DNA of 64,000 bases from Neoscytalidium dimidiatum (taxonomy: Eukaryota > Ascomycota > Dothideomycetes > Botryosphaeriales > Botryosphaeriaceae), in assembly GCA_037367355.1 (NCBI GenBank), contig CM074705.1, positions 1,302,001-1,366,000 on the forward strand. The letters run 5' to 3'. The notes beneath the pieces are model-generated. The model had not been told where the DNA came from, ran no database searches, and worked only from the letters and a program-made list of their open reading frames with translations. This document shows positions 47,043 to 58,964 of the stretch, one piece after another. Numbering within the stretch: position 1 is the first letter of the stretch; the number at the start of each line of letters is the position of its first letter. A program made the translations under genes and the position numbers.

Positions 47043-50000
47043 TTTTCGCCATCTTCCGGGGGGCCGTGTTTGCGCGGTGGGGCTGAAGAAGACGGCCGCG
47101 CAGGAGGAAGCCGCAGCGGCCGGGGCACAGGCTCGTGCGACCGCTGACGTTGACGACTTCTGCGCAGCTCACCTCCTCGATTGACCCGCCTTCGGACTTT
47201 GGGCTGGGGAGATTACGGATTGCGGCGACGTCTGCTGGGAGCCGAAGCGAGATTGGCCGGCCCGCCAAGGCCTGCTTCTGCTCCTCAATCACACTCGCGC
47301 ACTGCAGGGCCTGTTTCAGCGCGCGCAAACCCACCCAAATTTTCCTATCGCGACCCCGCCGGCTGTCTCCGCGGCTCCATATAGCCAGCCTGCGACTGCT
47401 ATACCTCTGCTTTGTCCTTTTATGTACCATTGCCGCGGCTCGTTTGCACCTTCGGGCTCCCTTTACCTTCTCTTCGTTTCACCAGCGCCGGCCTTTTTGC
47501 TTCTTTCTTGCGCACCTTATACCCGGACTCCGGCTTGTTACCTGCTGTCTCGGCCATTATAGACTCCGTTTTGCTTCTGGAATCGCTCATTTGCTACTTT
47601 CAGGTTCCCTAGCTTCTTTTTTTTTTTTTTACCCCCCTTCTACTACCCCGCGGCCACGCGGCTGTCCGACTTCCTTCTAACTAGGCGCCGCGGCTCATTG
47701 CACTGCATTGCGCCGTCGATCATCCCCGACGCGCAATCTGCATCATCGAAGACCTCCAACCGTCGTCGTCGGCCCTACTGCACTGCAAGCCATCGCGAGT
47801 CTTGGCAGCTCACCGGGTCCCCAGGCGGAGATCCTACGATTTCCGGAGGCACGCAACGAATGCCGAGGGAAAGCTTGCGCGGCTTATCCTTCGCTCCGTA
47901 CTATCGTATTCTTTATTTTTTTTTCGACTCTTGTGTTCACGCTTACTCGTGTTTCTCGTCGGCGGGAGGCGGGGGTCTGATTTTTCGGGGACGCAGATCT
48001 TGCTGCTTCTTTCATCGACCATTCTTACGTGCCACGCCGGTCCCGTCGTTGGCTTCGATTGCTGCATTTGCCTGGCGCCGTCCACTTCTTTGGAGCTCTC
48101 GCCTGCGGGTTCTATCTAGCTTCCTCTGTGAGACACCAACTTTCCGCTACTTGGCTTGCATTGGCAGGGGCCGTACGGGTACTTGGCCCACTGCCTTCCG
48201 GGGTTCGTTTTCCTTTCTACCTTACATTCTTCTTGATTCTCCTTTGCTTCTTAGGGCCAGGCTTCTACATCCACCCTTTGTTCTCTTTTCCCGTTTCGTC
48301 ATTTTGCCAGCGTTCAGCGAGAAGTTGGCTGCAAGGCCGATGGCTGGGTGATCATTTTGGGCTCTGTTCATATGTCGAGCCATCACGCCTGCCGTTTCTT
48401 CTTATGGGTCATTGAGTTCTCCGCAATCCATGGATCCTGCTGTGTATATATATTCTACTTTGCGACAAATGAGCCGCGCCGGGGACACAAACCTGGACAG
48501 CAGAGGCTCTAGAGCGGTCAATTACTGTGCAGACTCCCTTGCTTGCTTTGTCGATGTGATGCTGACCAAGAGAATGGGTTCCTGAGACGGACGGGTGCTT
48601 GGTGAGATTCCCCGCCCACTGTTGAGCTTCTGGGCTGATTGGGTATGGATACTGCGATTGGTATAACGCGGCACGCTGCTGACAACGCCTCCATGGTCTA
48701 TCAGAGTTTCATAAGCGCATCAACGAGATCATGTTTCCGTCACTAGCTCCAGCGCAATTTCCCGGCTTTGTTCGTAATGAGCAGACGAAATTTATCCGAG
48801 AGTCGGCAGCCCGGGATGAAGCGCCTCCAAAGCTACCCAGATTGGCAGTCGGATGGCGTCATCTTAAATGACACAATCAATCTCTGGGCAACACGAGTAG
48901 CTTCCCAGCACAATGCGTTCGTGGGGAATGCAAAGGCCAGACGGAAGGGCCCAGGTATGTTGTTGCACCCCCAAGCGGACGGCCGGTGTCGATGCTCATG
49001 ATGCTAGTACCAGTCACGCACTCAAGCCAACGTCACGAAACGCGGCCTCTTGAGACGCGTCCATCAATGCTCTCGAGTAAAATACGAGCATCAAAGTTTT
49101 CTCGTGACGGGAGCCCTGATGCGGAGCCTACAACAGCTAAAAAGACGGTGGTAGCGATATCCCGGCGGTGCGTACAATGACTGCTCGAATCAGGAAGTTG
49201 AAATACCCCGTTCGGACAACGGCTGCATCCACCATAGCGGATGGCCTTCGACGACCGACGCCAGATGCCCGGGCAGAGCGATAATGGCGACAGCAACCTG
49301 TCTAGGCGCCGAGGCCCATCTGAAGCAGTTCACATGTGGACATCCCCGCTACTCTCGGCGAGGAGCACCCGAGGCGGCCGTAGCCGTGCAGCCCGAGCGG
49401 GACGAGGCGTTCTAGATTCGCAGGATTTGCAGTACTGTTGGAAATGGACGTGGAAGACCCCGGTACGGCGGTGATGATTCCCGCGTTTCGTGCGTCATCC
49501 CCGGCCCACACACAAGAGAGGGGGGCATGTCTTGGACAATGGGCATGTGAGGTGCAGTCAGCAGGAGGTGGAACAGTGTCACTCTCGTCGTGCCTGTCCG
49601 CAGCCCGACGTGGAATCGCGGTGGCCATACGATCTGTCACTTTCTGTCTCGCCATCGTGGGAAAAATAAATTGGGGCGCCGGGGCTGCGATGCGTTCAGA
49701 CTGGTCTCCGCTGTACGCGCGGGCTATCATCTCCGACCCATGTCCACCCTATTACACTCTACACAGCGCCTCTTATAAACCCGGCGTCATGATAGGACGC
49801 CATTATACACAACGCGCTTCCGCTGTCAATCTTTTGCACCCCTTTACAGCAAAGATGCGCCGACGCTGTCCAGTGAGCGCATATACCTGTCCACCACCCC
49901 GGGTTGCTATTCGGATGAAAGGCTTCTAGGTCTTGGCAGGTGGCATGGGCTGCCCGCCTGGACGCTCCAGAGCGTCTGTTTGGTAAACTGCTTTATCAGA

Positions 50001-53000
50001 GTTACTGTGCCGCTTATGTCACGGCTTCTTCGATATGCTTCAGCACGTGAGCTGAGGTCAATGACTTGCCCGCAGGCTTAGAGACAGGCATTAGAACGCG
50101 TGACGCACGGCACGCAGGCGAGCAGCCATCCGGATGGGCCGAGTCGATGCCTGATAACTCTCTTCTTTCGGATCGAAACCTCGACTCCGTTGCAAGCCCG
50201 CCGTTCGATAGGCCCTTCTTTGGCATGCATCTTGGTCTATGTTTAGCCCGGCCGAAGCTCCTCCTCCCTCGGAGCATTTCTCAGCCAGCCAACATCCCAG
50301 CATCCATCTGCAATGACCCTCTCTCCTGCGGTGCCATCTCTCTGGGAGAGGTCGGCTTGCCTCGAAGTGCGTCATCAAACCTCCTTGAGGCTGAGACCTT
50401 CCTCTTTTCCCACCCTCCCGTTAGACCGAATCAGCTTTTTTGTAAGCGCGCAGCAGATTGGGACACGCGGTTTTACTTCATACCGGGAACCAATGATCGA
50501 TCAATCCAACGGCGTTCGTCATCACTTCGGTGCGCAGCATTAGCGCTTACCGCTGTGGAGCCCTTACGCGCACTACTACCAACACATACTTTGCCTTCGG
50601 AAAAGGAAGGATGTGATCGTCTGTGGCACAATGAGAATGCTGTTAGGCGGGCCTGGGCAGAGATGCGGGAAGTAGCGGCTTCATGCAGTGCGCTCGAGGC
50701 TGGACTGTCTCTGCTTTGCGCAGAATACTTGTCCATCAGGGCTGGAGGACGAGCAATCAGGTGGCAGACCATCCATGATCGCCCTTGGAAAAGCTTCGGA
50801 GGCTTTGTCAACGGCCTTCCTACTTTGGAATCTATCAGGTGAGGTTTCTCCTTCCCTAACTGCTGGTAGCACGCCTGATAGACGGTCCTGCGGGCGACGA
50901 ATATCGAAGACCAGTCAACTAACGGTAGGTGGTGAGGAGGCTAAGTCTGCGTGGCTGGAGACACCTATTGGGCCTCGACGAACACGACATCACCTGCACG
51001 TCAACTTGTTTCTCGAGCGCCTGGCTGCAAGGCTCTCTCTACTGACGTCCATTCTCATCATGCTCGCAGCTGCGCCCATTCTTACCATCGCGACTATTGT
51101 CGGAACGAGGAAGTGAGCTCTGTGGCTCACGTCTTGCAGTCTTCGGCCGATAGACCCGACGATATGCGTGAGTTTCGTACGATCGCATGGCTGCGGGCAT
51201 CAAAATCATCAGCAAAGGCAGGTCTTCTATCAGGACGAATTTCATCGGTAAGCCCGCAGGTCATATCCCTTAGCTCACGATTTCGCGTCATGAGTGTACT
51301 CTGTGTCTTCCTCGTTGTTGAGTAACAGGATTGTTGACTGTTCTAGCTTTTTTTTTTTTTTTTTTGCAGGTGCCTTCGTCAGGTTTCTCGGCGAAATGTT
51401 GTCGGTCGTCCACACGCGGGAACACTATCTATCTCTTACTCGAGCGATCCTTCCTACTCGCTTCTCGAATGTACGGCTTGACCACATAGATAGAGACACG
51501 GAAATGCGTTTTCTCATAGCAGATATTTAGGGGAGAGAGGGTACAAGGACTAGGTTCTGCAACGCCTAAAGAACGGGTGACTGATGCTGCTCATATGAGA
51601 AGGTATATGTCTCCATGCCGGCCGCGAGCGCTCTGAGACTACTCTACCACAATCCGTCTGATGGTGCAGCCTTTTCCATTGTGCCATACCGCAACACAGA
51701 AACATCTGGGAGGAGATGACAACTATTCTGAGCTCAGCGCATACATCTATGTTTGTGTCACTTCGACACCTATAGCTCAGGAAGAGTTGTATGAAAGCTA
51801 AGTGACACGGGGCGTCATACCTGTATTGGCCTAGAACAAGCGGTACGTAACGAGTATGTGTTGAAGATACTTGTGATAATAGGATACTATTTGGGAATCA
51901 TGTTGACACTATTCAACAAAGCAACAGACATCCCTTATGCCCAATCCGCATCGACATTTTGGCACACCGGAGAGCGAGTCCTCGCTCTTGCAATCCTCTA
52001 CGAGATAGAACAGCGCTACGTAAGCTCGAAATCCCTCTTCATCAAGTTTCCTATTGGGTTTCTTGTCAAATCGATATTGCGAGGCCATGCCAGTATACCG
52101 AAGTGCAAGCAGCATCCATTAAAGCGAGCGACCGTCTGTGTAGAGTTACCGACTTTAAGCAATCACTGCGTGAGAGCAGAGCTGTAGCCATTTAGTATCT
52201 TTCGACACGCTAACTCAGCCACAGTCTTCCTTCCCTCAGAGTCAAGCCCAATCAAGCTTTCTACGTCAAATACTCAAATCCTGCCATTCGAAATTAGTAC
52301 GTCCGACTCGCTCGACACTCATCATCACCACAACCTCCTTCCGAGCACAGCTATCGAATACACCACGACGATAGTCTATTTGTACCTCTGCTTCCAAAAA
52401 TAGTCCCCAACACGAGGCTTCTGCTCTAGAGCTACGAACCATCTCTTGCCCGCTGTCATCCGCAGCGCATACTATACCACGACTCGTACGTAACTACGGA
52501 TTAAAGAACCTTATGCAATACATCCATATCTTCGTACATCTCTCAAGTCGGACTTTGCTTCACCCCTTCTTGCTTCCCCGAGACGTTCTCATGGCCATCC
52601 TTCGACGAGACTCGAGCGGGGTGATGTCCGACGTTCCAGCCAAAGGTTCACCGCGTGATGACAAGGACCTCATGGCGCAAAATCCTCTCGCGCATGATAT
52701 GTCCCTTCTTAACTCGAGAAGAGCTACGGAAGCCTTTTTTTTATTGTTTGACGTCTGATGCGTGTCGTAAGTGGTCATCAGGTCATTGCGCTCACTCCCC
52801 AAGCCGTTTCGGGAAATTTCGTGAAGCGAGATGGTGGTCCATGCGCCTACTGGAACTGGAAAGAAGATGGAGAGCGCCGATCGCTGCGAGGCGCGCTCGA
52901 TCGCCTGGCCAGCGTGATACAGCAGCTATGATGCCTACTTCCAGCTGGAGATTGCGGAGAGCTGGCGCTGCGGAGCTGGACGCGTAGCAGTTAGGTGGTG

Positions 53001-53473
53001 GTCAATTCGCAATATGATGAGGTCAGTCCCAGCACTGTTGCAACAGCAAATGCGAGTGTACAGGGGGAAGTGAAAGCAATCAGGCGGTTGATTGAAGCAT
53101 TTTTCCGGACATAAATGACTTTAATATCTCCGCACATTCACATCATGACGACTGCTTAAACTCCGGATGTGCATTATCGCTTCCTGTTGCGATACTTTAA
53201 AGAACCGCCCGCAGATGATTGTAATTCTCAATCATCATGATAAGTTGCATACTTATACGCTCGCACGCTAAACACAACTTTCTGTATCTGGCTGGGGTAT
53301 TCAAATAAAGGAGGCGCTCGAACGAGATTCTAGATGTACAGGCTCCAGCTCAATATGCAATCGCAAGTCCCCAACTTCAGAATTTCCCTACAAAACCGAA
53401 CGACGAAGCTTTTTGTCCCTGGTATTTTAATTACAAGAAGATTGAAGCCGTGCGACTGAAGCAACAGGTTTAC
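47043..53473. other. 6.4-kb gene desert
   Basis: From 47.3 to 48.4 kb the plus strand is strongly pyrimidine-rich with a leader- or 3'UTR-like look; the frame at 47698-48351 is Phe/Leu/Ser-rich because of this. From 48.6 to 51.5 kb several medium open frames occur (49444-49929 and 50688-51116 plus among them), none with recognisable family features. From 51.5 to 53.4 kb the sequence is of mixed composition with only short frames. It may contain decayed genes. Confidence 0.5.
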
Positions 53474-56353
53474 TCAGGCGTAGATCTCATTTGGTACAAT
53501 TTCGCCGACTTCACCTGCAGAAAGGCCGGCATGGCGGAACGCCGCGCTCTCATTCATTCCCACTGCATTGAATGTCAACTCGTAAGTTACAGGGAACATA
53601 GCGGCGGCAGGAAACTCACAGTCACCCCAGTGAATACCCTCCTTTGGGAAGTCGTTGAGCTGGCTAGTTGCGGCACAAAGTGTGCGGATAGAGCCGAACA
53701 TTTGCGGGATAAAGCCTTCACGCTTGTACGTAAAAGCCCACCAACAGCAGGTGGTCATGGCAAGGAGGAGAGCGCATGATCCCCATACGCCGTCCGGAAC
53801 AGTTACGATCTAGAGAGAGAGAAAGAATCCAATGTTAGCTATCCAAAGGTGCGAGGATTGCGCAGGGTCCACATACGATGTATCGCGAATACATGGAATA
53901 ACCATCATAGACGATGTCCTCCTTTGCTAGAATGGCGAGACCGAGCAGCCAGTGCATTATGATGGAGTATACCATGATCGGGAAAACGATTTTCTTAGGC
54001 AACTGCAGGAAGTACGACTCATCGAAACGCTCGCTCTTCACTATAGTACAGCGGAGCCGCCGACGACTCTTCTCGAATTGGCCCCACTCGTATTCCATAC
54101 TGATGAGCGTGACATTGTAAATGAGCAGCAAATAGAGGCAGGAGTAAAGCAGCTGAGCGCCGTTGGAAATGAGGAACGCCGCGATCTCGCCCCACAGGCT
54201 GTCGAGTGTCATGTTTGCAAACACCTGAGAGGAGGCAAACTGCTTGTTGTATGTTGTCCACCGGACGCAAACGGCGTAGGCATATTGAGCTGTGTAGATG
54301 ACAGCGATGAAGATAGAGACGGCCAACATGGCCATGGAGGTGAAGCTGAGCGTCAGCATTTGTGTGAGCGCTGTTTGGCCCAGGTTAGTAATCAGGGACT
54401 TCTTGCGCTTGGTAGATAGTGCAGGCCATGGCAAGCCAGGACAATTGTTGACCGCATTGTACTTTTTGCATTTTTGGCAGTGTCCGAGCTCTTCACCCGT
54501 TTCTGAAAGCTGCTGGCTTTTGCAGTGCTTGTGACAGGTGTGCGAGACTGAGCGACGGTGGAAATCTCCACCATTTACCATTGATTCGTTAGGAATACGC
54601 AGGTCCGGGTCGAAGTTTGAGGCAACCAAGACGTCCCCGTACGTTAGACAGTGGGTTTTGACCTCGTGACGCGCTTTGACGTTGACACCTATCATGTACG
54701 CTGCCTTGATGCTGATGCAGACGGCTAGAATGATTGCAGCTTGCATGCGCAGGACCAGCCAAGTTTGGTGGCCGTGCATTTCGTCTTCGTTTCCACTGGG
54801 GTTCGATCTTGTGGAGCAATTGAAGAAGGCGGTAGTGCAACCCTCTGTGAAATCGTAAATGTATGCGCAATTCGATGACGTATTATAAATGCCTGTGCAG
54901 TTGTAATGTCCGTCCGCGGCTTTGTACTCTGACCAAACTTCATCTGCGGAACTGGATTTGTTCAAAACGTTTTCGCATGGGGAATGCGGTTGGTAGAAGA
55001 CGGTAAGATCAGTGTAGTATTCAGAACCCTCTTCTGTCTCCTCAAAAGGATTCGGGCTCGGATCCGAGCGGTTGGCCGGGCACGTGTCACCTGAATAATA
55101 CGAGTAGGAATGCGGTCCGTACGAGTCAAACGCTGATGGTATGAGCTGTTGCCAATGGTCGCGGTCGAGTCTTGCTTGTCCCATGCGTAGAGCCGAGTAA
55201 CAGGAGAAATCCGGCATCCCGGAGCCAATGGCGTTGCCATGCGGATTATAATGCACATCCATTTTCATCCCGTAGAATTCAGTGACACCGATAACGGAGT
55301 TCGCTAGGAGGTGAACCGGCTTGTGAAGGGTCAGCATCGCACACAATAGACCATGGACCCTCCTACCATTGAAGTACAGATTAAGAGAATCCAGGCGAGC
55401 CACGCGCGTAGGCGTCCCTGACGTTTATGGTTGATGGAGAAAGGCGAGTTGGTTCCCACTCTTGCATCCCCGTACTTGTAGAGCGCGTGCTTTAGGTCAT
55501 CCACCTTCAAGGCAGTGAGAAGCTGTTGATAGGTATTCGACATTCCCAGAATCATGGTCGCCGCCACGTTGATGAGGAATTTCAAACCCTGTACACGCCC
55601 AGGTTAGATACACTCACATAATGATTCAGGCTGCGAGATTATAAATTTGAAGTAATCGCTCTGCCAAGATAACTGAACAGTTTGTGGCTTGGCGCGTTCT
55701 TCAACTTTCTACAGAGAAGGAAGTACCCTGACTGGTCCGAACAAAACATACCTCAGCCTTATGGTTCATGGAAGATTCCGATCCCGAGGAGATGCGCACA
55801 GACGTAGAATTCGGCATATCATCTACGTGTTTGCTAAATCTTTTCGCATAGCAGACGCAGATGATAACCATCATAAGGGCGAAGAAGGTGGTAAGAACGG
55901 CCATTCCTCGAAGGGTGCGGTCGACGAGCATGAGCTCGGTCCACAGGCCGTTGCCTGGACGCGTGTTTTCTCGCTCGTTGGGCGAAACATTTCTCGATAT
56001 CCTGAAAGTGTTACGTGCGCGCTCGAAGAAAGCTTTGCCTTTTGACCTGAAGGCTGAATCGCTTATGCCGGATAGTGACGAGATTGATCGGGTTTTCGTG
56101 TCTGTCGACGTGCGATTGGACCCTCGGTAAGGATCGTAGGCGGTGTTCGTGAGAAGAGCTGTATTGGAGAGATCGCCGAGTTCCAGTCTACCGTAGTCCC
56201 CTCTATCATCATCGTTGCTACGCAATTGGATTAGCTAGGTTGCCAAGGGGTTATAATACGAGACCACCTTATATACGAAGATGCGCCGGTGCTGTGCCTC
56301 GAACTTTGGCTAGCCAGCGAGTAGAGCGACTTTCGAGATGGCCGCTGAGCCAT
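53474..56353 (-). CDS. DUF6536 family multi-pass membrane protein
   Basis: Five exons, 56353-56277, 56217-55752, 55588-55367, 55319-53877 and 53809-53474, encode 847 aa. The first exon (MAQRPSRKSLYSLASQSSRH) is joined by a 59-bp intron whose branch point GCTAATC and acceptor support it. A basic cytosolic N-terminus leads to a first helix at 128-149 (GMAVLTTFFALMMVIICVCY). After it the family block INVAATMILGMSNTYQQLL, then KYGDARVGTNSPFSINHKR and PVHLLANSVIG are conserved. A long region with several N-glycosylation sites and cysteines follows, then more helices. The C-terminus has [20 protein letters not shown] and AGEVGEIVPNEIYA. The family is confined to ascomycetes and has no known function. 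A CxxC-type cysteine cluster lies in SHTCHKHCKSQQLSETGEE and onward. Confidence 0.85.
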
Positions 56354-57912
56354 AGTGGTTGTTGCTGGCCGCGATGGACGGAATTCAAAACATGAGGTTC
56401 GTAAGTTGCAAGCTTCACGGACTGTTTCTGCGGTCGACGAGGGGGAAAGCAATTCAATCGGGGGTTGGGAGGCTCAAGATGAAGGGGTCGATCCGTGAAG
56501 CCTGCAGGATCATCATCCTTCCCCAGCCCCCAAAATGCCGAGAACGTTGATCGCACAATCCTGCGTGCAGCAATTCTCGGGATCGGAGCTGTGCAGATAA
56601 GGCTCCATCTGTGCCACTCTTACGTCCAACCAGCTGATAAATGTGGTCCGGGTCCATACAGAGGCGGATAGCCAAGTGAGCAGGCGAAGTAGGCCGCGGA
56701 TGACTGCGCGCCGAAGCCATCGAGGCCACTGGACTGCGAGTTCGCCTCCAGGCTTGCCTTTAGATTTCTCTTCATTGTTGGTGGACCGACATGGAAAGTC
56801 AGAGTTGAGGCTGGTATCGGATAGAGTCTGGAGACTGACGTGGTGCAAATGACGGGGCGGCGCGTGCCTGGGAATGCCGGTGTCGTTGACTATTGGTGCC
56901 TATTTTTGGTGGCCGCTCCCTTACTGCTTCCCGCCTAGCCCAGCCGAGCATCACTTACCGCTTGTGGTCGCCCGCTACTGCCCAACAGCAGCTGCAGTGC
57001 AAGCGGTCGATGCAGGCGTTCGGATGCAAACGAGTCGATCTCGTCGAGCATTGGCGTCCAAACGGCTGCTTCAACTCTCCATGGGCCCTTCAGCTTGCAA
57101 TGTTCTGGGAACCAGGTGCGCAAGGATTGTCCCAGATATCGACGAGGCTTAACCAACGCCGCTTGATTCGCCGTCGTCGGCCTTTGCAGGAACAGCAGCA
57201 TCCCCTTAATGTCATCATTTGGCGCTGAATCATGCACCAGAGCTCACACGACACTCGCGCCAGCAACCCGGACCTCTGTGGAACCTTGCCAAAGCTGACT
57301 GTTGCCGGGCAGCGAATCTTTTCATTGCACCGTAGCAGGCAGCCGTCGCTTTGAAATTAAATCGAAGCTACCGCTACGCAAGGGAACTCGCACATCCGCT
57401 GCATACGTGAATATTGCAGCTGGTGCAGGGCTGCACTACACGTGAGCAGACCCACGACAAAAAACAAAATCAAAGCCTTCGGCTGCGTACTTCCTCCCAC
57501 CAAAATCAAATCACATCTGCGTCCGGACGATTGATCCGACTCTCTTGGTAGGATTTTGTCTTGTATCACTTGTTCGGTATTCAAATCCTGTCCGCGCGAT
57601 ATATACATGAATATATCTCGCTTACAGTAAGTTTTTTTTTTTTTTTTCGCAAATGTGAATTCTCCGACTGCAGAGGCAACAGCTCAGCTCAGATTACTCT
57701 AGCATGCACCTATGCGAAGAAAACGTCTGACAATCATAGGCTTGACGAGTTTGCTACACGCGATACACACGATAGACGAGCACAGCAAAAGCGGACACCC
57801 CAACACGCAAACTGACCGTCGATTAAAGTGAGCAAGGCGTTCCCATCCTTCGTCAACAGTGCTAGTAAGCCCGCACATCCGACCTGTCTCATCCAAACCC
57901 GTATCCGAACCC
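56354..57912. other. Intergenic: upstream of the DUF6536 gene and 3' of the small anchored protein gene
   Basis: About 1.6 kb. The left part should carry the DUF6536 promoter. A minus-strand open frame at 56513-56848 is hydrophobic but unrecognised. A poly-T run is at 57632-57647. No RNA gene was seen. Confidence 0.5.
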
Positions 57913-58493
57913 TCAGACCTTCCCGCTCGACCGCAAAAGGGCCAGCACGACCGCCGCACTCAAAGCAGCGCCGCAGACCCCCATACCGTTTCTCTCTTTG
58001 ACGATCCTGATCTCAACCCCCTTCTTCGCCTCTGCGTTCTCCTGCCTCTTGTTCATCTTCTCTCTCGCCTCCTCGATCCCCTTCAGTCGCGCCTCCACCT
58101 TCGCGAGGTCCTTTCGCATCATCTCCCCCAGCCAGTGCAGCTCCTTCTTGGTCCCCATGTGCGCCTCTTTCAGCGCTTTCAAGACGGCGGCATCATCGCC
58201 ATGATCCTTGCCGAACCTGACCATCAGCGTGTGGGTGGACTCGGAGCGGGGGGTCCCGGAGCAGGGGACGCCGACCACCTTCTCCTCGAGGAGCTCCGCG
58301 ACGTGGCCGCCGTTGTCGAGGTACCACATGTTCGCGGTGACGAAAAGCGCCGCGCAGAACGAGGGTTGGCGGAAGAGAGCGCGGATGCCGCCTACGCGCG
58401 AGCGCGAGCGTGCTCGGTTGGTCGTCAGTGAGGATGGATGATGGGGCCTCAGATATTTCCCCATCTGGAAGAGACGGCGCACTTACCTATCAT
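57913..58493 (-). CDS. Small coiled-coil protein with C-terminal hydrophobic anchor, unknown function
   Basis: The preferred model has two exons, 58493-58487 and 58391-57913, giving 161 aa. The first exon is only seven bases (ATG ATA G), joined over a 95-bp intron with GTAAGT and TAG ends to GGIRALFRQPSFCAALFVTA. Without splicing, an ATG near 58464 would give MGKYLRPHH and the same body, so the start is uncertain. Residues about 75-135 (from LKEAHMGTKKELHWL) form a charged helix rich in Lys, Glu and Arg. The last 22 residues (CGAALSAAVVLALLRSSGKV) are a short hydrophobic helix with a basic tail, as in tail-anchored ER or mitochondrial outer-membrane proteins. I do not recognise the family. 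It lies 471 bp downstream of the COPA stop, same strand. Confidence 0.65.
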
Positions 58494-58964
58494 GAGGGCT
58501 TCAGTCGGTAGGATCACTTCGAATTCGATTGTTGGTTTCCTTGAGGCCAGATCGGATAGATGGAGAGAAAGGACTTTAGCAAGCGAAAGCAGGGCGAACC
58601 GTGGTAGCGGGAAGGGGACGATATCAGGACCAAGGACCCTTTGACCAGCATATGCGCTTTTAACATCGAAACCGGACGAAGCAGTCTACAGTCAATTGAA
58701 TAACCCTAAATTTTCTGCCTTGTACGCTACATGCAAGAGCGAGCAAAAAACAAGGGAACTAATAAAGCAACCGAAGTCCTATCTTTCTACCGCGAGTTGA
58801 ACACCCCTCAATTCACAACAACAATAGGCCCCAACATCTCCACACACACATGTGCAGCGCATTCAATCGTTGCATCATTTCAAGACCATACTCTCCAGCC
58901 CTCAAAATGTACTTTTTGCCTTGCTTCCATTACTCTGAACTATCCATCAGCCGCCTACCCGCGC
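58494..58964. other. Intergenic between COPA 3' end and the small anchored protein gene
   Basis: About 470 bp in a tandem minus-strand pair. On the minus strand a frame is open from about 58690 to the donor at 58486 and would read into the small gene, but it contains no usable ATG and begins right after a stop. It probably holds the promoter of the small gene and the COPA 3' UTR. Confidence 0.5.

Noticed and set aside
47698..48351. Open frame of 217 codons rich in Phe, Leu and Ser
   Set aside because: Explained by the pyrimidine-rich strand; starts with TTG and has no family features.
49444..49929. ATG-started frame of 161 codons
   Set aside because: Unrecognised composition, no splice-supported extension and no domain; kept only as a possible gene relic in the findings.
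50066..50842. Open frame of 258 codons on the plus strand
   Set aside because: It begins with TTG, has no family features, and overlaps equally open frames on both strands; probably chance.
51767..51800. tRNA A-box-like TAGCTCAGG sequence
   Set aside because: No matching B box or foldable cloverleaf follows within tRNA distance.
57575..57600. B-box-like TTCAAATCCTG sequence
   Set aside because: No A box or acceptor-stem pairing upstream; not a tRNA.
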